This document shows positions 10,901 to 23,000 of a stretch of DNA of 64,000 nucleotides, in pieces. Below the pieces are notes generated by a model. That model was not told where the DNA came from. It saw only the letters and a program-made list of their open reading frames with translations, and did no database searches. This DNA is from Lineus longissimus (lineage: Eukaryota; Nemertea; Pilidiophora; Heteronemertea; Lineidae): positions 992,001 to 1,056,000 of the forward strand of contig NC_088321.1 of assembly GCF_910592395.1 (NCBI RefSeq), in the 5' to 3' direction. The stretch's first letter is position 1; each line of letters starts with the position of its first letter. A program made the translations under genes and the position numbers.

Positions 10901-11822
10901 TTCGTGTGTGGGTCTTCTCAAGGGAAGATAGAACAAGGTCAAACTCCATAGGTGAACTGTCCATGGACAGGCAGCCTAACAGATCATACAATACCTGGCG
11001 ATATACTACTCAGTAGTCACTGATATCTGCTATGAAACAGACCAGCGTGTTAGCAGTTATGAAATGCAGCATTTCTATAACTGCGCTCTGCATTTGGGCT
11101 AAAAATAACTCAAAAAGTATGTCATGACGGCCAGAAGGTTGTCAAACTCGGAGTCAGACAACACTGGTTACAAGTCTCCGTTACACAACGCACAATCTCG
11201 CTGCAATCTGGGTACGTCACGAATGTGGAGCGCTGATACACTACCGTTCGGCATTTCTGAGGCACCAGGCCCGTGAGCACACTAAAACAAGGACAGTGTA
11301 CACAATAAAACATTCATTATACATACATCAACATGTACCCAGTAGTGCTTTTAAAGATTTAGCTATTTCTAAGACGGGTAAAATTTTTGCACATACATTT
11401 TTCCAGGTTTCCCTGCTCAAAGCACTTTTTGGATACAATATTATTACCCAGGTCTCCACAGAAATCAATCAGATTCAAGGAGAAACCAGAAGGTGCTCAC
11501 TTGAACTCCACCAGTCGGGAACCAAGTAGTGATCCGGCCAGTTGAGGTGAGACAAAATATGCCATAAATCCAACCTTAAGGCCCCAAAAAAAAGTTCAAA
11601 GGCAAAGCTTTTTAGCCAACGATGTCCCAGTTAAACACAAGATACCGGTCTGGAAGGGCGGATATATTTAATCTCAAATTGTTCTCATTTTAGTGATGCA
11701 TGACTAATGACAGCTTCCAAAACAGTCGTGCTGCCCTTCCCAGCATTCTGTGACATTTCTCGCTCCCAAAATTGATCAAACAATGCCGTGATTCTCTAAG
11801 CAAGTATCGTCCAATCGGAGCT

Positions 11823-14800
11823 TTATTTGGGGGAGTCCCATGAATCATCATCGAAGGGATCGACCTGACGTCGCGTGTACCGCTCTCTGAATTCTGGCGG
11901 CAGGATGTCCAGATCTTTTTCATCACGGATAACACCCTGTAAAATAAAGAGGCAGAGATAAGTGACTGTTTCGAGGACTTATTTACCAAACATCAGTGGT
12001 TCAAAACCTGACACTACATGCCTCGAACATTTAGCAGACACTTTACATCGATTGGATAGACTTGTCCAGGAATGCATTGGAAGAGTCCATTCAAGAAGCT
12101 AGGGGTGTAAGGAAAGGTTTACGCAGAATGCTACTCTGATTCGTATTCAGGCCGTCCATGAGTACATCAGCAAGAGGTTGGAGGGGTTGAGGTGCAGACT
12201 CACAGGGGTCTATCCCAAAAGGGTATGGCGTCACCAGCAGGCTCGACATCCTAAGATAAGCCCCTTAATCAAGCCATGTCACTACATGTACTGTACTTAC
12301 TTTCGGTAAATAGCCCAAGAGTTTGACAGCGTGCTCCTTAAGTAATCTCTGGCGCTCCTCCTCGATGATCTGTCTGTGATAGCTCTCCAAGTCCTCTTCG
12401 CGTTTCCTCTCGTCCAATTCATGTTGCTGGAAAAACAACGACACTACAGTAATGTTCTTCTTCAGCGTTCGCTCAGCACTCGGAGGTGAATTTCTCCACG
12501 GAGTATTCCTCCTCCAAGGCGGAAGAGCGTACTTACGTACCACTCAGCTAGTCACAAATTGGTTCATCAGCCCAGTGACATTGTCTTCGTCGCCATTTAG
12601 TAACGTGATTTAGCAGCAAATAAGTTTCAGTGTACTGGTTTCCTTTAAAGTCCGTAGCATCTAAAGGAACTTACGTTACCAAAATCGGAGAAAGCCTGAC
12701 TGAGAAAGAGTTATTTGAAGTGAAATATTAAAAACATTTCCTAGCCATTTTATTACTAAACCTTGATTTGCCTGCAGAGGAATTTTCTCAAGAAATGGGC
12801 CAAAAAGCCTTTGTGGGACCTGACAGTGCTCTACACAAGGCAATTTGTTTGGGCGTCCTACACTACCTAGGCAGCTGACCACCCTACCTTGGAAGAGCCA
12901 CCCTACTGTGCTCTCGTATTTTGTACCTTGGGGAAACCCTGTGGAGAACCCAGTGACATGAATGAGATCCTCTGAGCCTTATTAGTGCTCTCCACAAGGC
13001 AATTTGTTAGGGCATCCTACCCTACCTTGGAAGAGCCAACCTACCATGCTCTCCTATTTTGTACCTTGGGGAAGCCCTGTGGAGAACCCAGTGACATGAA
13101 TGAGATCCTTGGAGCCTTTTTACAAAACTCACCCTATCAGCAGCATACTGTTCTCTCCTCTTCATCAACAACTCCTCAACTGCCCGCTTATGTTCCAGTT
13201 GCTTCATCCGCCTCTTCTGCGCGTTCATCTGTTCGATGCGGTCATCGTCCGCAAACTTCGCCAGCATCTGCTGACGGAGTTGCTCCTCCTCTTCCTGCTG
13301 CGCCCTGGTGCGCTGGGCCTTGAACCTGAAATTGGCAAGGCAGCGTCAGTTTTTTAGTGCGGAGATGAGAGCAGGCCAGAGAAACCAGAAAGTTTCGATA
13401 AGAGCTAGAGAGAACTTGGGACTAAACACCCCAACAAGATATTGCAACGATCCTAATAGAACACAAGAGACCATATGATTATGAATGATCTTTGTTGACA
13501 ATAGACACTTCGGCATCACGAAAACATGAGTGGTAAAGAATACTCACAGCAACTGTTCCTGGTGCGTCCGCTGTAACTCGATTCGCTCCCGAAGTTTTCG
13601 TTCTATTTCCCGCTTCTCCTTGATGCGTTCCGCCTCCTCTCGTTCCTCGAGGGCGAGTTCTTCCCGAATGCGGTCCATCTCCTCTCGCGTTCGTTCATCA
13701 GCGGCAATCTGTTTCGCAAGCATGTTCTGGACCTGTTGACGAGACAAGTTGTGACGTTACGCCATTGTGAGGTCAGTGAGATGAGAAATGCAAAATCCAA
13801 CTGGTTTTAGTGGCTCAAAGCGCTTCACATCATTACCCCAAGCTCACGCTTCCCTCTCTCGGAGTAATACAGGTCTGAGCTGCAGCTAAGCAGAGTTTTG
13901 GACTCAAACATTCTCATTTGAAGCTAAACACCCACTTACTCCTGATTAGAGCAAAGCTAATTGGTAAAGTTTATTGCTCTAGGACACAAAATGAAATAGC
14001 GGTGATCAGATGGTAAAGTGTATTGCTCTAGGACACAAGATGAAATAGCGGTGATCAGATGGGTAAAGTGTATTGCTCTAGGACACAAAGATGAAATAGC
14101 GGTGATCCTTCTGAGAGTCGAACCCACCATTATATGTACCACACGTCTTCATGATGTAAACCAGGGCAGGAAGACCCCACTGAATTCAATAACATGATTC
14201 AGCTAAGCTGACAATGCAATCCCTACCCGGGAAAGAAAAAATCATCACGCCAACAACTCTAAAAATCGGCCTCAGAGACGCAAAATCATTAAATTCGAAA
14301 AGATTCCAAAAATATTTGATGAATGTTTTTCTTACGTGTGCCTTCGCCTGTTCTCGTTCCTGTTTCTTCGCTTGGTACTCGCCCTCCCGCGCCTGCTGCT
14401 CCCGCGCGTACTCCAAAATCTTCCTGTTCTCGTCCTCCAGCTTCTGACGCTCGCGAGCCTTCCACGCCTCTCGCTCCGTATGGAATTCTTGGATGAAGCG
14501 CTGAGTCTCGCCCTTCTTCTCGCGTGTGAGTTCGCGCTGTCGCTGGTCCTCCTCGTAGATCTTACGCGTGATTTCGTCGATCATGAGTTTTTCTTTGAGG
14601 AGTTCTTCGTACATTTCTTGACGTTTCATTTCTTGCTCCTGGAGAAAAATAAACAAAATATTCATGAAGACTTTCTCAAAGAGAAACTATTTACTGACTT
14701 TCATCGTGAACTGAAGCCTCATACTCGGTCATAGCCAAGTGGTTAACACCGCTGGCTACCACTCAAAAGGGTCGGGGTCCGATCCTGGGGCAAACACAAG

Positions 14801-17641
14801 ATTGTATTTCTGAATGAACTTGTTTGGCTTTCAGTCTTTTTCCCTTTTCAGAGATTTACGTTCGTCCTAGATTTGATCCGGCACTTTCTAACAACTAGTC
14901 CTGCCAGATGGCCTTGAACACTTCAACTTTTTTTCCTATATTCTATGCCCCGGACTCTCTCAATTCTGCAACAGACCAATGCAACCACATATCAGAACTC
15001 ACCTCCAACTGCCTCTCGAGCTCCTGTTGGTGCCGAATTTTCTGTTCTTGCAATTCTTTCGCCCGTTGTAAGTCGGCCGCAGCAGCGCGTTCATGCTCCT
15101 CTTTCTGGTAGCGCGCAACTTCTGCTTCTCGTTTCTGAAAAATATGTTAAGGAGGAATAAATTTTGTCAAGATCAGCACTCAAAATGCACAAAGACAGCA
15201 ACTGCGTGTTCGGCTGTTTTTGTCAAAAGGCAACAATTTTTCAGGTGCCTCTCCCAAAGAAGCAAATTGCTACTTCAAATTTTAGCTCTCAGATACCCAG
15301 GAAAAGCAAATTGGCACCGAAATTTCAACATTGTCCTGGGGACCACTCCAGAATACCTTGTTTCAAGGTCACACCATTTAGGCCCTCTAGGTTAGACCTC
15401 CCCATCCAAAGTTTCTAAATCTCTGATATCACTTAACACTAGTCTTCATTTATTTATCTTGCTAGTATGATAACCCGACTTGGAACCCTGGTGAGTGGAC
15501 AAGGAACTAATCCACGATACTCACATCAACATCGTATTTCCTAGCTTGTTTCTCGGAGATCTGAGCCTTTCTCTCCTGACTCATGTACGCCTCCTTCAAT
15601 TGGTGTTCTAGTTCTCGGATTCCAACACTGAAAAACCACCAACACTGTGTCAATAACTTCTCTAGCAGTTTGCACTGCAGACAACGACAACATCTGCAAA
15701 AGCATCTACACCATCCGGGCCTACATGACGTCCAGATATCTGTCTTAACATCTACAACCACATTGACCATTAAAAAGGCCCACCATCAGGCCTCATGTTA
15801 AGCACTGCCAAGGCAACAGGACAATGCCCTGGTTACCTTATAATATTGCATTCTTGCCTTCAAATTTTTGACTTCACAAAAGGCCTTCCTGCAATACTAG
15901 TAATTTTTAGATTGCTGGCTCTTGATTTAGCAATGATTACAAGGCAATTAGTATGTCTAAATTGCCTTTTACTCTGCAAGGAGTGTCGTTTTCATTGTAA
16001 TCACGTCGCGAAGATATCCAGGCAGCCCTAATAACAAACTGTGACAGCATTTCTGGTTTGAAGTCAATGGTATTAAAGTCCACTTACTCATTTTCCCTAA
16101 TTTGTTGCCTATATTTCTCATCTCTCATTGTCGCTAGATTTCTGTCTTGAAGTTCCGCCGCCAATCGACTTTCTTGCTCTGCCTGCTGTGCCTTGATGAC
16201 TTTCTGCCTTTCTTGCTGGAGTGAGGAAAAACACAAGAACATCAAAATCAAGGCATGTTTGGTTCGGCCTGACAGAGTAGGTGTTGTGTTGCTGGTTTCA
16301 TCAAAAAATATAATTTAGGGTTGGACGGTCAAAAGAACTTATTCATGTTCTAATTTCATTTTGTATACACCAAAGGGGTAGGCAAATTTACAAGCATTTT
16401 TGAGCGATGAAACACTTTTTATACATGTAGGCCTAACTGGAGTTTTTATGGGATATTCTTGTGACTATATGTAAAATCATTCGCTACGTTTCCCTCAGCC
16501 TAAAATGACCTTCAATCCCTAACTGGAGTTTATATGGGATGTTCTTGTGACTATATGTAAAGTCATTCGCTACGTTTCCCTTGGCCTAAAAATTAACTTC
16601 AATCCCTGCACAGGTAACCTTGCAGAGTGCAGTGTTCTGCAGTGTTCAGTGTTCTGTACCATTTTAGTTTTTACACCAATCATCGGCGGTCAGATCCGTC
16701 TCATGGCAGGATCACTACGATTTCTTACATTTCTAATTGCATCATCCATTTCCCTCTCCCGTCGTTCGATCTCCAACAGTCGCAGGTAACGTTTATTCTC
16801 TACGCGTTTTTCGGCCGCCATGTTTGCTTCGAGCAGTTTCTCGGTGTTGAGAGAGCGGATGGTGTCTTCCCTGTTTTCCTCCTGTCGACGACTGGCCAGC
16901 TGCTGTTGCTGCGTCACCGCGGTCGTTCGACGGCATGTCGCCTGAAAGAATTGCCGAGATCAGATGATATTATTATTAGTCAAAGATTTTATCAAGATTG
17001 TTCATTTAACGCAAAAATAATGAACACATCCACATGCATCTTTTTCATCTTGGGTCTTGGATGGCTGTCTTTCCACACTACAGATCCATGCACTTGATTG
17101 GGAACAATGTTTACATGGATATTACAGATAACGTAGTGGTGTTGGCCGTCGTGACGTTACCATGCATTTTTACATTACTGTAACGAGACGTGACGTCTTC
17201 GTAAACGTTGTTCCCAATCAAGTGCTTGGATCTATAGACACTATACAGCTTGTGACAGTCAAAACGGGACATGCACCGGAACGAGTTTACAATCCCCGAT
17301 CACACCCCAAAAAAAGGTCATCGGTTGACTAACCAAGCACCACTGTTCAATGGATTTATAGTTGAATGCGATCAAACTACGTCATTTCCGATCGGGGATT
17401 CTGAAGTTTAGCCCATGCACCAACTGCCACGACCTGTACATACATAGCCTATGTACATAGCCTATGTACATAGCTGCCCTCTGTAGTGACGACTGTGCAT
17501 TGAGCCTGTACATTTTCCAATCAATTTTTGTGTATCAACAACGCAAATAAAACACTTTTTCAAAAAGAGAACAATAATGAAATATTACAAAAACGATACC
17601 AATGGGTACTTTACAATCTGAATAACACTTGAACCTACCAT
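11823..17641 (-). CDS. MNS1: MNS1, meiosis-specific nuclear structural protein 1 (10 exons)
   Basis: Axonemal/ciliary coiled-coil protein of the trichohyalin-plectin-homology family. Coding exons from 5' to 3': 17639-17641, 16729-16941, 16088-16215, 15528-15627, 15003-15134, 14336-14638, 13548-13732, 13133-13325, 12301-12426 and 11823-11936. They join in phase to 498 codons; human MNS1 is 495. Diagnostic blocks: KEKLMIDEITRKIYEED in the 303-nt exon, MLAKFADDDRIEQMNAQ with RMKQLEHKRAVE (residues about 360-395), and LLKEHAVKLLGYLPKG near residue 460. Nearly the whole protein is charged helix rich in E, K, R and Q. Start: the ATG is the last codon of exon 1 (donor GTAGGT follows directly) and joins GCGACATGC to read M-A-T-C-R-R, like the vertebrate M-A-[ST]-K-K-R start. 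A longer alternative beginning at 17750 is in a different frame. Introns hold many repeats. Confidence 0.92.
12459..12543 (-). repeat. Dispersed repeat shared with CHTOP intron 2
   Basis: 'ttcttcagcgttcgctc' followed by 'ctccacggagtattcctcc' matches 22480-22560 in CHTOP intron 2 in the same orientation. A dispersed, probably mobile, sequence in an MNS1 intron. Confidence 0.7.
12826..13115. repeat. Tandem duplication of a ~150-bp unit in an MNS1 intron
   Basis: Two copies (about 12826-12984 and 12987-13115) share 'caaggcaatttgtt', 'accttggaagagcca' and 'acccagtgacatgaatgag'. The second copy ends about 18 bases from the exon boundary at 13133. A related piece occurs at 23530-23620 in a CHTOP intron. 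Confidence 0.75.
13965..14125. repeat. ~56-bp tandem repeat, three units, ending in a tRNA-like B box
   Basis: Three units of 'tattgctctaggacacaa' plus 'gaaatagcggtgatc'. The last is followed by a minus-strand B-box-like gggttcgactctc near 14115-14127, hinting at a SINE origin. Confidence 0.65.
14727..14800 (+). mobile_element. tRNA-derived SINE head
   Basis: A-box-like 'tagccaagtggttaac' and B-box-like 'gggtccgatcctggggc' at tRNA-like spacing. It lies in an MNS1 intron on the opposite strand. The D- and T-arms are recognisable but the rest is too degenerate for a tRNA gene. Confidence 0.5.
17083..17237. mobile_element. Inverted-repeat MITE in MNS1 intron 1
   Basis: 'agatccatgcacttgattg' plus 'ggaacaatgtttac' at 17083-17115 is answered by the inverse complement 'gtaaacgttgttcccaatc' plus 'aagtgcttggatct' at about 17200-17233. 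Spacer is about 85 bp. Confidence 0.75.
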
Positions 17642-18030
17642 TTTGAAGATGTACCGGCTGGTGAAGGAACTTATTCACGATTATTTTATTCTGCCTTTCA
17701 CAAAATTCGGTTAGAAATGCCTGCTGGACTGTTGTTCCGTTGTCAAGCATAATCCATTTTAATCAAAAGGGGTGTCAGATAATTGGTTTTATATAAAAAT
17801 TACATGAATATTCAAATTGTCCAATTACGTATGGTTTCCTTTTCAAAAATAAAACAGTTTGCACTTATAAAATTACACTTAAAGCGTTTGATTTAAGAAA
17901 AAATGAGAAAGATAATCACAATTTTTCGTTATCTAATACCCCTTTTATGAAATATACTCTCCCATTTTTTGGCAGAGACCTCTGTTGGTAAGGCGAGGAA
18001 CTTTAATGGCGCATGCGTACTCGGTACATC

Positions 18031-18895
18031 CGGGGAAGGTGTAAACTGTTGATGAAATTGCTGATGAAAATGTTGATGGGGGAGGGGTTCCTCTAACTTT
18101 GGTGGCTTGATTTTTGTTTGTCTTTTAATATTTTTCAATGAAATTGCGCTATGTTATACTTTAAAGTCATTTAGTGAGTTGGTAAAATGGAAAATAGAAA
18201 ATACTTTATATGAATAGGTGATTTTGATCAAAGAGTGGAGGCCAGGTTTTCGGGATGCGCCGATCGGCTTTTAGATTTTGTTGATGGGTCGTAGTACTTA
18301 CAGATGATCAGGGTATTTGTTCCAAATTTGATATTTCTGACAAATCCAAGTCATATTCTTTCACAAAATAACTTTTTATTTGAATGACAAGGAAAGTATC
18401 ATCGAGTTTTAGGCCAAAATAGTTGGGCCTCTCTCAGACCTATTTTGTTGATCCAAGATCCGCCATCTTGGATCTTCTGTCAAAATGCATTTTACTATGA
18501 AAATGTGAAATGACAGTCATTTAATTCCACTTAAAATGTAACTTTTATTCATATTCATTCTGACAGTGATTCGTTTGACCTGTGTACTTCCTTAGATTTT
18601 TTGGAACAAATACGCTGATAATCTGTAAGTACTAGGACCCATCAACAAAATCTAAAAGCCGATCGGCGCATCTCGAAAACCTCAAAAAATGGCCTCCACT
18701 CTTTGATCAAAATCACCTATTCATATAAAGTATTTTCTATTTTCCTTTTTACCATCTCAATAGATGACTCTTAAGTATAACATAGCGCAATTTGATTGAA
18801 AAATATTAAAAAACAAACAATTGTCAAGCCACCAAAGTTAGAGGACCCATCAACATTTTCATCAGCAAATTCATCAACAGTTTACACCTTCCCGT
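18031..18895. mobile_element. Large foldback element with ~296-bp inverted arms
   Basis: Left arm 18031-18326 (from ggggaaggtgtaaactg to ggtatttgttccaaa) is the near inverse complement of right arm 18600-18895. The arms share 'gccgatcggc', 'aatcacctattcatat' and 'aaccaccaaagtta'-like words. Spacer is about 273 bp. No transposase frame was seen, so it is a non-autonomous foldback or long-TIR element. Confidence 0.85.
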
Positions 18896-19252
18896 ACGTC
18901 CGCCATCTTGTTGATGAAAGCAGAAACTTATCCGAATATTTACTTTAGATAATCAAAGGAATCTGAAGCCAAACACCTTATTAATTCATTAAACGTATCC
19001 TGTTTTTGAAACAATAGGATCTGTATCTTCAACTTAATCAACTATTTTGTGGCTTAGATCAAGGAATGCCAGCCCACTCGCATATTCATTTTACTCGACC
19101 TCCATATCTCTTTGTATTCGCGTAGTGTATTTTATGTACATTCACGTACATTGCCTGTGGGAATAGATTCTCGACCCAACCCCCTTTCAATTTTGCTGTG
19201 CTCAGCAGTTTCTCTGTTTATACAGTATACTGGATAGCGTTGTTTGAATACT

Positions 19253-19740
19253 ACAATCAAGATGTACAGACCGGGGGAGCTGGCTGTACGTACCCATAAG
19301 TCTTTGCGGTAGTCTCGCGCGTACCGGATATAACCCATCAAGCTTTTCTCCTTCAGAGAAATACTGCGTTGCGCTCAAGTGCCTTATAAGGCTGTGAACA
19401 AAATTAACGTTCGACCAATGAGAAAGCCACATTACCCTGCATACGAGGTTGGACGCGTGATCACTAAATGACAAGTAAAAATAGAATCAGACCACATGTT
19501 TCTATATGTCAGAATGCTGCCGTTTGCGCTGTAGTACACGTGTTGTCCAAATTTTCGATTTCAAGCAAGTTTAAGGCCAACCTCGTGTCCACCAGACTAA
19601 TGCATAATTGGCAGTTGAGCGCAACGCAGTATTTCTCTGAAGGAGAAAAGCTTGATAGGTTATATCCGGTACGCGCGAGACTACCGCAAAGACTTATGGG
19701 TACGTACAGCCAGCTCCCCCGGTCTGTACATCTTGATTGT
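19253..19740. mobile_element. Foldback element with 126-bp inverted arms upstream of CHTOP
   Basis: Arms 19253-19378 and 19615-19740 are inverse complements with very few differences; shared words are 'agaccgggggagctggctg', 'tactgcgttgcgctcaa' and 'cgcgcgtaccggatata'. Spacer is 236 bp. It ends about 335 bases before the CHTOP start codon. Confidence 0.88.
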
Positions 19741-20075
19741 CGTATACATGTAGACCTTGTTTATGTGTTGAAGTTCGTGTGATTAGTGTCCCGCCCCAGC
19801 ACGCACCGCGCCTATGCCGCACTTTCACTTTCGGTCACCACAATGGCTCGGAGTTATAGGCCTAATGATAGACAGTATTGGCGCTGAAATTTCATTAGAA
19901 TAGAAATATTACATAACGTCATCGTGACATTCAATGGCGATAGTAAAGTAAGACTCATCTTTGCGATACCCGGATTTCGAGCTTTGCGGCTCACTGGCTG
20001 CGTGTAAACTCAGAAATTTTTAATTTCCTTGACAGCAGACAATCAGATATCAAGAAGAAACGACAGATCATCACC

Positions 20076-23000
20076 ATGGCGACGCAGATCCCAACAAAAA
20101 TTGTGCTCAAAAGCACAACAAAAATATCTCTAAACGATCGGTGAGAAACCAAACAAACCGTCTTGGTTTGAAAATGCTCGTAGCGGAAGGCTGGTTGTAT
20201 TGGCTTGTAGCTTTCGATCGGGGATGAGTTCAGAAACGACTTCTGTCACTCTGAGTCTGATTCGTGGCCGTGCCAATAAACAGCCTTCCTTAAGCTCGAG
20301 TAGAGGCTGCGGGTCGGATTTCATCGCGAGGTGATCTCCTAAAGTCGACTTGGTCGCACCCGAGCCTCTTAGCTCTGTTTGAGAGGAAGCATGGCATTGG
20401 CTGGAGAATGTAGCCCCAAGTTATTCTAAAATTTTTTAAAAAATTGAAAAATTATTGAAGGAACAAAGCTCGGGGAGAATTGCATCATAATTCATATTGA
20501 AAGTGTTACTGTTCTTTAAAGGGGAATGGAAGTCAACTGGTTTTGACTTGGACCAGTGTTTCCATTCACTACATTACAGTTATCCGAATTAAAATTCATC
20601 TTTTCAAGTACTTTTCATGCTTTGACGCAAGTTATGATAATAAGAAGCACTCTATCATGTTGTCTTAATAAGATAATTAAAAATCTGTCAACAAAACGTG
20701 AAAAAGAAAATATCCCATTGTAAAGTTATGAAGAGAAAATTTAGTAATAAAAGGAAGTTATAACGATAAAATTTTAAAAACAGCCAAAAATTGCCAACCA
20801 AGAGGGATCTGGAGATCAAGAGGTCAATATTATTGGCTTAGATTCCTACCCCTCAGCTTCCTCTCTGAGGTGCCCATCGCTAACGAGGTATCAATCAATC
20901 AATCAATCAATTAGATTAACTGTGACTTGATTGACTGATTGATTGATCACATGACTCTACATGTAGTCGCTGTCTTAGACGTGTTACTATTAGAGTACCT
21001 CGGGAAAATCTGCCTCGAAAAATTATATGAAAATAATAATTTTTCATCGTGTCTTAATGGATATTAGAATTTGCCAGTTGGCTATCTGCAAGAATTCTCA
21101 CTAACTTAACACTTATTTTGGTTTGAAGAATAAAATTTTCTCTTGTAGTGTGTGGCAAATTCTAATGACATTATGACCGGATATATGTGCCAAGGTGTTA
21201 TCACCTTTGAGAGTTGCTGCAAACAAATACATAGATATAAACAAACCGTCAAATTAGTGCTACAGTGGAACCTCCCTTAGCGGACACCTCTCTATCAAGG
21301 ACAACCTCTCTATTAAAGACACTAGTTTTTGTCCCAAATTGGTTGTTTCCACTCAATTTGACCTCTCTAATCAGGACACCTCTCTATCAAGGACAACCTC
21401 TCTATTAAGGACACTTGTTTTGGTCCCAAATTGGTTGTTTCCACTCAGTTTGACCTCTCTAATCAGGACACCTCTCTATCAAGGACAGCTCTTGTCTGTC
21501 CCGAGGGTGTCCTTAATAGAGAGGTTCTACTGTAATTCAAGTCTGCAGATCTGACACAAACAACTTGGTGCGAAAGTAGTTAGCTTTACACTTTGATTTG
21601 AAGTGCATGAGTACTACTTTGAAAAAATTTGAAAATGATCGAGTAGATTTCAGTGTCTCTAACAAAATATTCAGGGGCTACATTCAGAACAAAACCAGCA
21701 ACTCAAAATGGCATCAGAGGCAGATAGGTGGGCACTGACAGAGTTGTGCATGCCGCCCAGACTTCGAGAGTTGGAAACAACTTCTCATAGCGGGTAGTCC
21801 TTACTCTCGTTTGGACGAAATGCACTTTAATTCCAGCTTGTGCCAGGAATTTGTTGCGGTTAAAGTTTTTCTGGAGTTCTCCTAACTGGGGGAATACTTC
21901 CAGAAGAATTTTTAATCGCAACAATTGGTTGAATGAAATGCAGGCACAGAGTTTCAAGGTGCCACTTGCTAGAGAATCGAATAAAGGAGTTTTTGGAAAC
22001 GGTGCTTGAAGTTGAAGGGTGTTCATGTATTTTACCGAACTGATTGACGTTCGTTTGAAACTTTTTGATCATTGAATGAAAATGTGTCATGCTGAATATG
22101 ACCACATAAAAAATTGGCAACAAGAAAATGAAAATTTGAATAAAAAATGCACCCTGTTGTAATTGTAAACAAGTCTCTGCACTTGCTGGAAAATGTGAAA
22201 ATTTATGGCACAAAATCTGCCAAAAGACAAAATCCAGGCACCTGGGCTGTCTTTATAGTTACTATGGCAACATCTCAACAATAAAAATCTGTTCCTGCCT
22301 TCTCCTATGAAGATTCTCAAGCATAGCGAAGTCGCCACCCGTCCAACAGCCGCAGACTGTACGAGCCAAGATGGCGGCCGCGCAATCGGCGTCGGCGAAG
22401 AATAGGCGATTGGCGCAGCAGATGGCAAACCGGCCGTCGGTACAGCAGGCGCTCAGTGCAAAGTTGAAAAAAGTAAGTTCTGCTTCTTCTTCAGCGTTCG
22501 CTCTGCACTTGGAGGTGATTTTCTCCACGGAGTATTCCTCCTCCAAGGCGGGATGAGCGTTTATGGTGCCACTACGGTTAGGCGCCAATTGGGTTTTATT
22601 GCCATTGGCCTCGTGACTCCGACTTCAGCGAGAGGTGGAGTCCACGCAAGCTACTCATGTTTCTCACTTGGTGGGGTCTTTAACCCACCAGATACAAGAA
22701 ACCTCGATTTTTTAAAGTCTCATTCGAATCGAAGGAGGAAAAAAAAGTAAGAGCTTCTGAATTGATAGTAAATTGATTTCAGTTATGTGTAGATCATAAT
22801 GTTTCTCAAAATATTCGATAACGGGAAATGATAGTGAAATTGTCCCCTTCAGAAAAGTATCCAGCAGCGTCTCGGTGGATCTACCCAAGGGATCAACAAC
22901 CAGGGACAAGTCAGCGTCAAACAGAGGCTAAGTCTACCCCCGCACCTGCAGCGGGGCCGAGGAGGGCGCGGGCGAGGACAGGCTCGGGGGACCCTGACGC

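Larger units (their letters stand above)
9199..11822. other. Intergenic region between the convergent methyltransferase and MNS1 genes
   Basis: No gene was found. A canonical AATAAA at 9488-9493 is a plausible polyadenylation signal for the methyltransferase gene. The rest contains two copies of the CTCTCTATTAAGGACA element, a repeat piece near 9905-10010 that resembles 22636-22730, and a LINE tail. On the minus strand an ATTAAA-type signal (tttaat near 11667) could serve MNS1. Confidence 0.5.
17751..20075. other. Head-to-head intergenic region between MNS1 and CHTOP
   Basis: No coding sequence was found. It must contain both promoters. It also holds two foldback elements (18031-18895 and 19253-19740), described separately. 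Confidence 0.6.

Noticed and set aside
17535-17750. Longer MNS1 N-terminus starting at 17750
   Set aside because: Its frame does not match exon 2; the ATG at 17641 joins in phase and recreates the expected MNS1 start.
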